Below are positions 1 through 8,902 of a stretch of 64,000 bases of DNA, piece after piece. Below the pieces are notes generated by a model. It saw only the letters and a list, made by a program, of their open reading frames with translations. It made no database searches and was not told the DNA's origin. Each line of letters begins with the position of its first letter. Positions within the stretch are counted from its first letter, which is position 1. Source of the stretch: Streptomyces sp. A 4/2 (GTDB lineage: Bacteria; Actinomycetota; Actinomycetes; Streptomycetales; Streptomycetaceae); NCBI RefSeq assembly GCF_940670765.1, contig NZ_CALNVW010000050.1, forward strand, positions 1 through 64,000. Direction: 5' to 3'. A program made the translations under genes and the position numbers.

Positions 1-30
1 GCGCTTAGGACCTGTCCTGGACCGGCCGGC

Positions 31-64
31 ACATGGGGGGGCGGCTTCGTCCACCCCCCCATGT
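31..64 (-). terminator. Hairpin terminator after the GH1 gene
   Basis: An 11-bp perfect inverted repeat (ACATGGGGGGG at 31-41, CCCCCCCATGT at 54-64) with a 12-nt loop lies just past the stop codon of the leftward beta-glucosidase gene. There is no clear U tract, as is usual in streptomycetes. Confidence 0.7.
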
Positions 65-69
65 GGGTC

Positions 70-1422
70 TCAGGACTTCGAACCGCGGATCACCTCGCGG
101 TACCAGTGGTAGGAGTCCTTGGGGGTGCGCCGCATCGTCTCGTAGTCGACGTGGACCAGGCCGAAGCGCTGGGCGTTCCCCTCGATCCACTCGAAGTTGT
201 CGGTGAGCGACCAGGTGAAGTAGCCGCGGACGTCGACGCCTTCGGACATGGCGGTGTGCAGGGAGCGCAGATGGCCGTCGAGGAAGGCGATCCTGCGGGG
301 GTCCTCGATGCCGTCGTAGCTGCAGCCGTTCTCGGTGATGTAGAGCGGCGGCAGCCGGTCGCCGTAGCGGCTCTCCAGCTGGATGAGCATCTCGCGCAGC
401 CCGTCGGGGACCACCGGCCAGCCGAAGTCGGTCCGGTCGTAGCCCTCGATCTCCCTTATGCCGAAGGGGAGTTCGGACGGTATGTCGAATCCGGCGAAGG
501 AGTCGAGTGCCTGCGGGGCGGGCGCGCCGACCAGGGTGGGGTTGTAGTAGTTGACCCCGTACCAGTCGAGCGGTGTCGAGATGATCTCCAGGTCCTCCGC
601 GACCGGGCCCGGCATCAGTGCGGCGAAGTTCTCGTCGGGGTAGGCGCCGGTGAGGAGCGGGTCGGCGAACAGCCAGTTGGAGACCGTGTCGTACAGCTCG
701 GCACCGAACCGGTCCTCCTCGCTGTCGCCCGCCGTCCAGACGGGGGTGTGCGAGACGGCGATGCCGATGTCCGACGCGCCTGCCGCACGCAGCGCGCGGA
801 CGGCGAGCCCGTGGGCGAGCAGCTGGTGGTGGGCCGCGGGCAGCGCGTCGAAGAGCATCTTCTTGCCGGGGGCGTGCTCGCCCAGCGCATAGCCGAGGAG
901 TGTCACCTCGGCCGGTTCGTTGATGGTGATCCACATCGGGACCCGGTCGCCGAGGCGTTCGGCGACGATGCCCGCGTAGTCGGCGAAACGGTACGCCGTG
1001 TCCCGGTCGAGCCAGCCGCCCCGCTCCTCCAGGGCCAGCGGGGTGTCCCAGTGGTAGAGGGTCGGCGCGGGCGTGATGCCGTGCGCGCACAGGTCGTCGA
1101 CGAGCCGGTCGTAGAAGTCGAGCCCGGCGGCGTTGACGGCGCCCGTGCCGTCGGGGACGACGCGCGGCCAGCTCACGGAGAAGCGGAAGGCCCCGGCGCC
1201 GAGTCCGGCGAGCAGGGCCACGTCCTCGCGGTACCGCTCGTAGAAGCCGGTGCCGCGCGTTCCGTCCCCGCCGTCCTTGATCCGGCCCGGCTGTGCGGCG
1301 AAGGCGTCCCAGCCGGATGGACCCTTCCCGTCTGCTCTGGCCGCGCCTTCGGTCTGGAAGGCGGAGGCGGACGCGCCCCAGAGGAAGCCGGGCGGGAAGG
1401 TGGGCAACGACGGAATCTTCAT
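70..1422 (-). CDS. GH1 family beta-glucosidase
   Basis: This 450-residue protein is a cytoplasmic glycoside hydrolase of family 1 that removes glucose (or a related sugar) from beta-linked oligosaccharides or glycosides. It shows the family N-terminus (FPPGFLWGASASAFQTEGA), the acid/base motif TINEP near residue 165, the nucleophile motif YITENG near residue 360, and the C-terminal GYFTWSLTDNFEW aglycone-site segment. Length is normal for the family and no signal peptide is present. The ATG chosen has no Shine-Dalgarno sequence but sits 8 nt after a TAGGGT -10-like box, so a leaderless message is likely. It is divergent from treZ. The exact substrate cannot be told from sequence. Confidence 0.93.
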   Translation of the reverse strand: MKIPSLPTFPPGFLWGASASAFQTEGAARADGKGPSGWDAFAAQPGRIKDGGDGTRGTGFYERYREDVALLAGLGAGAFRFSVSWPRVVPDGTGAVNAAGLDFYDRLVDDLCAHGITPAPTLYHWDTPLALEERGGWLDRDTAYRFADYAGIVAERLGDRVPMWITINEPAEVTLLGYALGEHAPGKKMLFDALPAAHHQLLAHGLAVRALRAAGASDIGIAVSHTPVWTAGDSEEDRFGAELYDTVSNWLFADPLLTGAYPDENFAALMPGPVAEDLEIISTPLDWYGVNYYNPTLVGAPAPQALDSFAGFDIPSELPFGIREIEGYDRTDFGWPVVPDGLREMLIQLESRYGDRLPPLYITENGCSYDGIEDPRRIAFLDGHLRSLHTAMSEGVDVRGYFTWSLTDNFEWIEGNAQRFGLVHVDYETMRRTPKDSYHWYREVIRGSKS

Positions 1423-1430
1423 GGATCGCG

Positions 1431-1436
1431 ACCCTA
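1431..1436 (-). promoter_or_regulatory. Probable -10 box for leaderless GH1 transcript
   Basis: The reverse strand reads TAGGGT here, matching the HrdB-type -10 consensus, and the start codon follows after 8 nt with no ribosome binding site. This fits transcription starting at or beside the ATG. No convincing -35 was seen. Confidence 0.4.
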
Positions 1437-1524
1437 ATGGCCCGAGTGCGCTCGCTCCAGCCCCTGATCTTGCCAAGATGAGAGTCAGCCGACCGGTCGC
1501 GGTTCCGACGACGAGGGGGACTCT

Positions 1525-3270
1525 GTGCTGTTCGAGGTGTGGGCACCGGAGAAGGAGCAGGTCACGCTCCAGTTGGCCGGTCAGGATGCGGCGATGGAGC
1601 GCGATCCGCTGCGGGACGGCTGGTGGACCGTCACGGCGGACGCCGCGGACGGCGACCACTACGGCTTCTCGCTGGACGGCGGTCCGGTGCTGCCCGACCC
1701 GCGCTCGCGCCGTCAGCCAGCAGGACCGGACGGCCTCAGCGCGGTCGTCGACCACGACACGTACCGGTGGCGGGAGGAGTGGACCGGCAGGCGGCTGCCG
1801 GGGGCCGTGCTGTACGAGCTGCACATCGGCACGTACACCCCCGAAGGGACCTTCGACGCCGCCGCGCAGCGGCTGGCTCACCTCGCCCGGCTGGGGATCA
1901 CCCACATCGAGCTGATGCCCGTCTGCCCCTTCCCCGGACGGCACGGCTGGGGGTACGAGGGGGTCTCGCTGTGGGCGGTGCACGAGCCGTACGGCGGCCC
2001 GCAGGGGCTGAAGCGCTTCGTCGACGCGGCCCACGCGCACGGGCTGGGAGTCGTCCTCGACGTGGTCCACAACCACCTGGGCCCCTCCGGCAACTACCTG
2101 CCCGCCTTCGGTCCCTACTTCACGGAGGCCCATCACACCCCGTGGGGCGCGGCGGTCAATCTCGACGCACCCGGTTCCGACGAGGTCCGCGCCTATCTGC
2201 TGGGGAGCGCGCTGGCCTGGCTGCGGGACTACCGGCTGGACGGGCTGCGGCTGGACGCGGTCCACGCGCTCGCCGACACCCGGGCGCTGACCTTCCTGGA
2301 GGAACTGTCAGCGGCCACCGACGTCCTCGCGGCCGAGCAGGACCGGCCGCTCTTCCTGATCGCCGAGTCCGATCTGTGCGATCCGCGGACGACGACACCG
2401 CGCGCGGCGGGCGGTCTCGGGGTGCACGCCCAGTGGAACGACGACTTCCACCACGCCCTGCACACCGCGCTGACCGGTGAATCCCACGGCTACTACGCCG
2501 ACTTCGCGCAAGCGCCGCTGGCCGCCCTCGCCAAGACGCTGACCCGCGTCTTCTTCCACGACGGTACGTACTCGACCTTCCGCGGCCGGACGCACGGCCG
2601 CCCGGTGCCCCGCGCGACGACTCCGGCGCACCGCTTCCTCGGCTACGCCCAGACCCATGACCAGATCGGCAACCGCGCGCTCGGCGACCGGCTCTCGGCC
2701 ACCCTGTCACCCGGCCTGCTGGCGTGCGCGGCGACACTGGTGCTCACCGGGCCCTTCACCCCGATGCTGTTCATGGGCGAGGAGTGGGGGGCGGACACCC
2801 CCTGGCAGTTCTTCACCGACCACTCGGATCCGGAACTCGCCGAGGCCGTACGGGGCGGCCGGCGCCGGGAGTTCGCCGCACACGGGTGGGCTGCGGACGA
2901 CATCCCCGACCCGCAGTCCCCGGCCACCCGGGAACGCTCCTGCCTGGACTGGTCGGAGCCGGCGGGCGGGCACCACGCACGGCTGCTCGACTGGTACCGC
3001 GAACTGGTCGCGCTGCGCCGTACCCAGCCCGATCTGGTCGACGCGGACCTGGCGTCCGTCAGGGTCGCCCACGACGAGGACGCGCGCTGGCTGGCGCTGC
3101 GCAGGGGCGATCTCCGGATCGCCGTCAACCTCGGCAAGGAGCCCGCGCACATCCCGCTGAACGGGCGCGATGGCCGGATCCTGGCGTCCTGGGAGCCGGT
3201 CCGGCCGCCGGGCGCCGACGGGGTGCTGCTGTTGCCGCCCGAGTCCTGTGTGGTGATCGCCGATTCATGA
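1525..3270 (+). CDS. treZ: Malto-oligosyltrehalose trehalohydrolase (TreZ)
   Basis: This 581-residue GH13 enzyme hydrolyses the alpha-1,4 bond next to the terminal trehalose unit of maltooligosyl trehalose, releasing trehalose in the TreY-TreZ pathway. It has an N-terminal beta-sandwich (FEVWAPEKEQVTLQL), then the barrel with VLDVVHNHLG, the nucleophile in RLDAVHAL (Asp about 244), the acid/base in IAESD (Glu about 281) and AQTHDQIGNR. The length is normal for TreZ. The GTG start is preceded at 5 nt by a GAGGGGGA ribosome site. The partner treY is not in this window. Its stop faces the stop of the M24 peptidase with only 24 bp between. Confidence 0.93.
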   Translation: MLFEVWAPEKEQVTLQLAGQDAAMERDPLRDGWWTVTADAADGDHYGFSLDGGPVLPDPRSRRQPAGPDGLSAVVDHDTYRWREEWTGRRLPGAVLYELHIGTYTPEGTFDAAAQRLAHLARLGITHIELMPVCPFPGRHGWGYEGVSLWAVHEPYGGPQGLKRFVDAAHAHGLGVVLDVVHNHLGPSGNYLPAFGPYFTEAHHTPWGAAVNLDAPGSDEVRAYLLGSALAWLRDYRLDGLRLDAVHALADTRALTFLEELSAATDVLAAEQDRPLFLIAESDLCDPRTTTPRAAGGLGVHAQWNDDFHHALHTALTGESHGYYADFAQAPLAALAKTLTRVFFHDGTYSTFRGRTHGRPVPRATTPAHRFLGYAQTHDQIGNRALGDRLSATLSPGLLACAATLVLTGPFTPMLFMGEEWGADTPWQFFTDHSDPELAEAVRGGRRREFAAHGWAADDIPDPQSPATRERSCLDWSEPAGGHHARLLDWYRELVALRRTQPDLVDADLASVRVAHDEDARWLALRRGDLRIAVNLGKEPAHIPLNGRDGRILASWEPVRPPGADGVLLLPPESCVVIADS

Positions 3271-3294
3271 GGACGGCGGGCGGGGGCTGCTCGC

Positions 3295-4419
3295 CTACTC
3301 GACGATCGCCATCTCGCGGCGGGTGGTGTTCAGCCGCCGCCCGCCGTCCTCGGTGACCGTGACGATGTCCTCGATCCGTACGCCGAAGCGGCCGGGGAGA
3401 TAGATGCCCGGCTCGACGGAGAAGCACATGCCGGGGACCAGCGGCTGCTCCTCGCCCTCGATCATGTACGGCGGCTCGTGCGTGGTGACACCGATGCCGT
3501 GACCGGTGCGGTGGATGAACTGCTCGCCGTAACCGGCATCGGTGATGACCGCGCGGGCCGCCCGGTCGATGTCCTGGCAGGCGGCGCCCGGCCGTACGGC
3601 GTCGCAGCCGGCCTGCTGCGCCTCGCGTACGACGTCGTGCACCCGCTGCTCGGCGACGCTCGGCTCGCCGACGTGCACCGTACGGGAGGTGTCGGAGCCG
3701 TAGCCGTGCTTGAGGCCACCGAAGTCGAGTACGACCATGTCGCCGGCCTCGATGACCCGCTCGCCCGCCTCGTGGTGCGGGTTGGCGCCGTTGGGGCCGG
3801 ACCCGACGACCGTGAAGTCCACCTGGGAGTGGCCGAACTCCCGGAGCAGCGCGGCCAGTTCGGCGGCGATGTCCGTCTCCCGGCGTCCGGAGAAGCGGAC
3901 CTCGAGGATCTCCCCGTACGTCGCGTCGGCCGCCGCTCCCGCCGCTTCGAGGCGCTCCAGTTCCGGCGCGTCCTTCACGGCGCGCAGCATCGGCAGGGCC
4001 TCGGTCAGCGACACGTAGGAACTGTCGGGCAGGGTCCGCTGGAGCCCCAGCAGGTGCATCGCCCAGCCGTTGTCGCTGACCGCGAACCGGCCGTCCGCGC
4101 CGAGCAGCGACGCGGTGAGCGCGTAGGGGTCCTTGCCGTCGGTCCAGTCCAGCAGGGTGAGGGCGGGCGCGCCGACGGCGTGCTCGGCGTCCGCGGCCTC
4201 CAGCGTCGGTACGACGAGGACCGGGTCCTGGCCCGCTGCGAGGACCAGCATGGTCAGCCGCTCGGTGGCCGCGGTCGGCCGGTAGCCGGTGAGGTGGACG
4301 AGGTCGGGGCCGGGGGCGACGAGCACTCCGGCGAGTCCGGCGTCCGCGGCGCTCCGTGCGGCACGGGCCATCCGGGCGCGGTAGTCGTCGGCGGTGAACG
4401 GTACGGGTTCGGTGGGCAT
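3295..4419 (-). CDS. M24 family Xaa-Pro aminopeptidase-like metallopeptidase
   Basis: The 374-residue protein has the creatinase-like N-terminal domain followed by the pita-bread M24 domain. All five dinuclear metal ligands are visible: Asp in VVLDFGG, Asp in GSDTSRT, His in HRTGHGIG, Glu in SVEPGIY and Glu in VRIEDIV. It should remove an N-terminal residue preceding proline, or act as a dipeptidase of the PepQ/PepP type; the exact specificity is not decidable. It is cytoplasmic. It follows the P-loop kinase gene on the same strand by 23 bp, so the two are likely cotranscribed. Confidence 0.9.
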   Translation of the reverse strand: MPTEPVPFTADDYRARMARAARSAADAGLAGVLVAPGPDLVHLTGYRPTAATERLTMLVLAAGQDPVLVVPTLEAADAEHAVGAPALTLLDWTDGKDPYALTASLLGADGRFAVSDNGWAMHLLGLQRTLPDSSYVSLTEALPMLRAVKDAPELERLEAAGAAADATYGEILEVRFSGRRETDIAAELAALLREFGHSQVDFTVVGSGPNGANPHHEAGERVIEAGDMVVLDFGGLKHGYGSDTSRTVHVGEPSVAEQRVHDVVREAQQAGCDAVRPGAACQDIDRAARAVITDAGYGEQFIHRTGHGIGVTTHEPPYMIEGEEQPLVPGMCFSVEPGIYLPGRFGVRIEDIVTVTEDGGRRLNTTRREMAIVE

Positions 4420-4442
4420 GGCCCCATCCTGCCGGGCGCCGT

Positions 4443-5054
4443 TCAGAGATGCGACACGATCAGGTCGGCCCGGTCCCTGGTGCGCTCGACGGTCCGGGTG
4501 TTGGCCTCGTCCGAGCGGTGCACCCAGGCCTCGGCCGCCTCGCGGCTCCTGCCGTGCGCGATGTGCCGTGCGACGAGCCGGCGGACGCGCTCGTCGCTGT
4601 CGGGGGCCAGGAACCACGCCTCGTCGAGCAGGGCACGCGCGCGCGGCCAGTGCAGCAGGTAGTTCCCCTCGGTGACGACGAGCGGCACGTCGGGCGGCAC
4701 CGCGACCGATCCGGCGACCGGCTCCTCCAGCGCCCGGTCGAAGGCGGGGGCGTACACGGTGTCGCCGTCGGGCGTCCGCAGCCGGGTGAGCAGGGCCACG
4801 TACCCGGCCTCGTCGAAGGTGTCCGGGGCACCCTTGCGGTCGGCGCGGCCGAGGCGGCGCAGTTCGGTTCCGGCGAGGTGGAACCCGTCCATCGGGACGA
4901 GCACGGCGCGGCCTTCGAGCGCCTCGACGAGCCGGGCGGCGAGGGTGGACTTCCCGGCGCCGGGCGGGCCCGCGATGCCGAGGATCCGCCGTTCTCCGGT
5001 ACCGGCGAGCCGCCGGGCACGGTCCAGGAGGTGCTGCGGAGTCGGCGGAGTCAT
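4443..5054 (-). CDS. P-loop small-molecule kinase (uridine kinase/FrcK-like)
   Basis: The 203-residue protein begins with a Walker A motif GPPGAGKST after a short helix, followed by VPMDGFHLAGTELRRLGR and the stretch VVTEGNYLLHW, all typical of the nucleoside/fructose kinase family also seen in pantothenate and uridine kinases. A lid-like arginine-rich part (RRLVARHIAHGRS) and a C-terminal DLIVSHL complete the fold. It should phosphorylate a small metabolite, possibly a sugar or nucleoside; the substrate is not known. The ATG at 5054 follows a GGGAGGG site and starts the compact domain. Confidence 0.8.
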   Translation of the reverse strand: MTPPTPQHLLDRARRLAGTGERRILGIAGPPGAGKSTLAARLVEALEGRAVLVPMDGFHLAGTELRRLGRADRKGAPDTFDEAGYVALLTRLRTPDGDTVYAPAFDRALEEPVAGSVAVPPDVPLVVTEGNYLLHWPRARALLDEAWFLAPDSDERVRRLVARHIAHGRSREAAEAWVHRSDEANTRTVERTRDRADLIVSHL

Positions 5055-5205
5055 GGAGGCATTGTCCCTCCCGGGGGCACTCCTGCGGATGCCTCTCCCG
5101 CCTCGGGCGTCGCGTGCTCGACCGAATACCGCCGGTACGGGAACCGGTGGGACCTGTTGCAACCGGCGTGAGGGTCATGTCCGACATGGCTGTTACGTTT
5201 CCCCT

Positions 5206-6681
5206 ATGACGGTTTACGGACGTGCCATCGACCTCCTGAGGGCCCAGCCCGCGCTGGCCGACGTGGCTGCCTACCCGTTCGAATTCGACCTGTCCAGGGC
5301 CGAGCACGTCGAGGCGGTCCGGCTGGCGTCGGGGGCCTCGCTGGAGCCGGTGGCCGGTGACGGCACCGGGGGTACGTACTTCGTGTGCGGCGGCGGACCT
5401 GTGCTCTACGCCTCGTCCGAGGGTGAGGCCGGGCTGATCGGCGACAGTCTGGACGAGGCGCTGGAGGTGCTGGTCGGGCTGCCCGGCTGGCACGGTCTGC
5501 TGCATCTCTCCCCCACCGCGGACGCGGATCAGCTGCTGGCGGCGGTGGCCGGTGCGGAGGCGGAGATCCGTGCGTACATACCGGACCTGGATACCCGGCG
5601 GGCCGAACTGCGCGCCGCGCTCGGCTTTCCCGCCCGCTCCCCCGTCGAACTGATCACCCGGCTGCACACGGCCCTGCTCCGTACCGAACCGGACCATCTG
5701 CTGCTCAACTCCGCGGAGGGGCCTGCCTACGCCCGGCTCGATCCGCATCCGCGCCCGCCACTGCGGGAGACGGTCCTGGCGGCGGGTCGGGCGGACCTGG
5801 CCCTGCTGCGGGAGTCGACCGCGGGCTGGGCCGATGCGGAGCAGGACGGCGGGCGGCGGGCCGCGGTGCTGCGCGCCGCGCAGTTCGACCGGCAGGACCG
5901 CGATCTGCCGCTGCTGCGGCGGCTGCTGGCGGCCGAGGCCGCCGACCCGGAGCGCAGCGAGGAGCTGCGGCTCGCGGCGGTCCTGGTCGCTCTGCACGGC
6001 CGCGCGGAGGACCTGCCGCTGCTGGGCGAGGTCCGGACGGCGAAGCCCGCGTTCCGGTGGGGTCCGGACGGATTCCCGGAGCGGCCGGAGGCGCTGGCCG
6101 AGTGGGCGCGCGGGGTGGACGGCGCGCTGTACGGCGAGGACCCCGCGCGCGAGCCGGAGCTGACCTGGATCCGGCTCGCCGCGCGGCAGGGCCGGACCGA
6201 GGCGGCCCGGGTGGCGCTGCTGCGCATCCTGGACGACACCGGGCCGCAGGCCGATCTGCTGCGCGCACTGAGCGTCGAACTCGAAGCGCTCGGCGACCAC
6301 TTCCAGGCGGCACGCGCCCAGTCCGGATACGCCTCGCTCCAGGACCGGCCCTGGGACCGGGCTTCGGCGTACCGCAGGCTCGCCGGGCTCCAGCGGCGTT
6401 CGGGCGATCCGGCCGGCGCCTGGGAGACGCTGCGGCGGGTCCCGGAGATTCTTGACGCGGAGGGGTCCGACCGGCCGTGGCGGCGCCTCGGGCTGGGGAC
6501 GCTGGTCACCGCCGAGTCCTTCGAGATCGCGCTCGCGGCGGCCGGGGCGGGGCTCGCGACCGTGGCCACGGAAGCGCTGGCCGTCGCCGGCGAGCTGCAC
6601 GCCGGGATGAGCAAGTCCGCCCACCGCAACCTCGGCATGCTGGCCCAGGAGGCGAAGTGGGCCGTGGCCCGGCTGAAGTAG
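5206..6681 (+). CDS. Conserved hypothetical helical-repeat protein
   Basis: This 491-residue protein is not recognised. The N-terminal 130 residues look like a small mixed alpha/beta domain (YFVCGGGPVLYASSEGEAGLIGDSLDEALEVLVGLPGWHGLL), reminiscent of SUKH/Imm-type binding domains but not convincingly so. The rest is rich in arginine, alanine and leucine and reads as helical repeats of the HEAT or TPR kind (ELTWIRLAARQGRTEAARVALLRIL; LGDHFQAARAQSGYA). No signal peptide or membrane segment is seen. A scaffold or interaction role is possible but is inference. The ATG at 5206 has a weak ribosome site; two upstream ATGs are out of frame. Confidence 0.75.
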   Translation: MTVYGRAIDLLRAQPALADVAAYPFEFDLSRAEHVEAVRLASGASLEPVAGDGTGGTYFVCGGGPVLYASSEGEAGLIGDSLDEALEVLVGLPGWHGLLHLSPTADADQLLAAVAGAEAEIRAYIPDLDTRRAELRAALGFPARSPVELITRLHTALLRTEPDHLLLNSAEGPAYARLDPHPRPPLRETVLAAGRADLALLRESTAGWADAEQDGGRRAAVLRAAQFDRQDRDLPLLRRLLAAEAADPERSEELRLAAVLVALHGRAEDLPLLGEVRTAKPAFRWGPDGFPERPEALAEWARGVDGALYGEDPAREPELTWIRLAARQGRTEAARVALLRILDDTGPQADLLRALSVELEALGDHFQAARAQSGYASLQDRPWDRASAYRRLAGLQRRSGDPAGAWETLRRVPEILDAEGSDRPWRRLGLGTLVTAESFEIALAAAGAGLATVATEALAVAGELHAGMSKSAHRNLGMLAQEAKWAVARLK

Positions 6682-6760
6682 CGGCCGGACCGGGGCACGG
6701 GCGCCGGGGCCGGGGTGACGGGCATCGGGGCCGGGGGACGGGCATCGGGGCCGGGGTGAC

Positions 6761-6830
6761 GGGCGTCGGGCGTCGGGCGTCGGGCGTCGGGCGTCGGGCG
6801 TCGGGCGTCGGGCGTCGGGCGTCGGGCGTC
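6761..6830. repeat. Ten perfect 7-bp tandem repeats (GGGCGTC)
   Basis: GGGCGTC is repeated ten times without error between the convergent ends of the 5206 gene and the response regulator. Just upstream (about 6709-6760) lie three imperfect 20-21 bp units built on GCCGGGG-TGAC-GGGCATC. The tract is noncoding in both neighbours. Confidence 0.95.
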
Positions 6831-6846
6831 GGGGCCGGATCAGGAC

Positions 6847-7506
6847 CTACTGCGGGGCGTTCCCTTCCAGATAGGCCAGTACCGCCAGTACCCGCCGGTG
6901 CACCGAGCCGTCGTCCGGCGGCAGTCCGAGCTTGGCGAAGATCGAGCCGATGTGTTTGCTCACCGCCCGCTCGGTGACCGTCAGTTCAGCGGCGATGGTG
7001 CCGTTCGCCTTGCCCTGGGCCATGTGTTCCAGCACCTCCCGTTCGCGCGGGGTGAGGCTCTGCAGCGGACGCGCGGCCGACTTCCTGGTCAGCAGTTGCG
7101 TCACCACCTCCGGGTCGAGCGCGGTCCCTCCCGCGGCGACCCGTTCGAGGGCCTGGAGGAACTGGTCGACCCGGCCCACCCGGTCCTTCAGCAGATAGCC
7201 GATGCCCTGCGCGCCCTGGGCCAGCAGCTCCGCCGCGTAGGTCTCCTCGACGTACTGCGAGAGCACCAGGATCGGCAGCCGGGGCAGTTCCACGCGTGCG
7301 GCGAGCGCCGCCCGCAGCCCCTCGTCGCGGAACGACGGCGGCAGCCGTACGTCCAGGACCGCCGCGTCGGGGCGGTGTTCCAGCAGGGCGGGCAGGATCT
7401 CGGGCCCGGTGGCCGCGTCCGCGACGACCTCGTGCCCCGAGGACGTCAGCAGCAGCGTCAGCCCCTCCCGCAACAGCGCATTGTCCTCAGCGATCACGAC
7501 GCGCAC
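6847..7506 (-). CDS. NarL/LuxR-family response regulator
   Basis: The 219-residue protein has a receiver domain with acidic pocket (AED), phosphoacceptor Asp52 in AVLDVRLP and the conserved LLKDR lysine, then a GerE helix-turn-helix (SLTPREREVLEHMAQGKANGTIAAELTVTERAVSKHIGSIFAKL). It is the DNA-binding partner of the histidine kinase whose 3' end it overlaps by 13 bp. The GTG start is set by that overlap. The divergent MacB-type transporter is the most likely target, since this arrangement is common for envelope-stress or drug-export systems. An inverted CCTAC/GTAGG pair near 8856-8887 upstream of the transporter is a possible binding site. Confidence 0.92.
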   Translation of the reverse strand: MRVVIAEDNALLREGLTLLLTSSGHEVVADAATGPEILPALLEHRPDAAVLDVRLPPSFRDEGLRAALAARVELPRLPILVLSQYVEETYAAELLAQGAQGIGYLLKDRVGRVDQFLQALERVAAGGTALDPEVVTQLLTRKSAARPLQSLTPREREVLEHMAQGKANGTIAAELTVTERAVSKHIGSIFAKLGLPPDDGSVHRRVLAVLAYLEGNAPQ

Positions 7507-8735
7507 GGCAGCTCCACCTCGATCTCCGTCGGCCCCCCGGTGGGGCTGACGATACGGGTGGTGCCGTCCAGCGCGGCGACCCGCCGTCTGATCCCCACCA
7601 GTCCGCTGCCGGCGCCCTCGTCGGCGCCGCCGCACCCGTCGTCGCCGATGTGGACCCGGAGCACGCCCGGTCCGCGGGCGATCCGTACCGTCGCGGTGGT
7701 CGCCCCGCTGTGCTTGCTGATGTTGGTGAGCGCCTCGGCGACGACGAAGTAGGCGGCTGCCTCGATCGCGGCGGGCAGCCTGCGGCCGTCGTCGACCCCG
7801 TCGAGGTCCGCCTCGACGGGGACGGTCACCCCGGCCGCCAGGGCCCGTACCGCGCCTGCCAGTCCGCGGTCGGTGAGCACCGGCGGGTGGATGCCGCGTA
7901 CGACGTGGCGCAGCTCGGCGAGTGCCTCCTCGGCGCCGTCCTGTGCTTCGTCGAGTCGTTGCCGCGCCACTTCCGGGTCGCGGTCGAGCAGTTGCTTGGC
8001 GAGTCCGATCCGCATCGAGAGTGCGACGATCCTGGCCTGCGCCCCGTCGTGCAGGTCCCGTTCGATACGGCGCAGTTCGGCGCCGTGCGCCTCGACGGCC
8101 CCGGCCCGGCTCTCCGTCAGCTGGGTGATCCGCTCGGCCATCCCGGTGGGCGGCGGCCCCGGCCTGAGCAGATCGCGGGTCCACGCGGCTGCCAGGTCGG
8201 CGAGTTCGGGCAGCCACCGCAGCACCAGGCCCCTGCGTGCCGGGGGTTCGGTGCCGTACTCGTCGGTGCGGCGCCGGTCGACGAGGTGCATGACGCTCAG
8301 ATGGATCCCGTCCACGAGCAGGGCCACCGGCCAGACGATCAGGGTGGCGTATCCGAAGATCATCCCGAGGACCGTCTGGACGGCCAGCCAGCGCACGATC
8401 CGCCAGGTCGCCGGGTCGGTGAGGGCCAGCCGTACCCGCACCGCGGTCTCGCCCTCCAACGGCAGGTACCGCGCGGGTTCCGGCACCGCAGTCCCCAACC
8501 GCCGTGCCGCGCGCCGCCGTTCGGCCTGCGCCAGCTTCCTCAGCAGCTTCACCACCTCGGGCCAGGCGGGCAGCCCGATGGCGATCAGGGCGAAGAGCAG
8601 CGCGGCGGCGACCCCGAAGAGGCTCACGTAACAGACCAGCGCGACCGCGAGCCCGACGAGCAGGTAGCGCGAGGCGTCCCCGGCACGCAGGATCGCCGCC
8701 GTCAGCGGGGTGCGGTCGGCCGGTGCGGTGCTCAT
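7494..8735 (-). CDS. DesK/NarX-type sensor histidine kinase
   Basis: The 413-residue membrane kinase has an N-terminal set of four to six hydrophobic segments (for example YLLVGLAVALVCYVSLFGVAAALLFALIA region and the segment near VLGMIFGYATLIVWPVALLV), a HisKA_3 dimerisation helix with the phosphoacceptor in RRIERDLHDGAQ (His about 224), and a HATPase_c domain (N box EALTNISKHSG, G box GDDGCGGAD, GSGLVGIRRRV). It lacks a large extracellular domain, so it probably senses membrane or intramembrane signals. It phosphorylates the regulator encoded downstream. Confidence 0.92.
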   Translation of the reverse strand: MSTAPADRTPLTAAILRAGDASRYLLVGLAVALVCYVSLFGVAAALLFALIAIGLPAWPEVVKLLRKLAQAERRRAARRLGTAVPEPARYLPLEGETAVRVRLALTDPATWRIVRWLAVQTVLGMIFGYATLIVWPVALLVDGIHLSVMHLVDRRRTDEYGTEPPARRGLVLRWLPELADLAAAWTRDLLRPGPPPTGMAERITQLTESRAGAVEAHGAELRRIERDLHDGAQARIVALSMRIGLAKQLLDRDPEVARQRLDEAQDGAEEALAELRHVVRGIHPPVLTDRGLAGAVRALAAGVTVPVEADLDGVDDGRRLPAAIEAAAYFVVAEALTNISKHSGATTATVRIARGPGVLRVHIGDDGCGGADEGAGSGLVGIRRRVAALDGTTRIVSPTGGPTEIEVELPCAS

Positions 8736-8902
8736 GATCCGCCACGGTACGGGCCCGGCGGCCCACGCGCGCTACGGTCCGCACCCGCCTCCGTGGTGGA
8801 GCTGGCTGAACCCCCGTCCGGGAGCGCGCTCCCTGGCGCGCACGCACCCGCCGTACCTACCGTTTTCGCAGGACATGTACGTAGGGCGAAGGAGCGGTGC
8901 AC

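Noticed and set aside
61..1437. Long open frame on the plus strand opposite the GH1 gene
   Set aside because: It is a high-GC shadow of the GH1 gene with no ribosome site and no domain-like sequence. Many similar opposite-strand frames across the window were dropped for the same reason.
6847..8735. Fusion of response regulator and histidine kinase in one open frame
   Set aside because: The apparent long frame joins the regulator to an out-of-frame reading of the kinase; a 13-bp overlap of two separate genes explains it.
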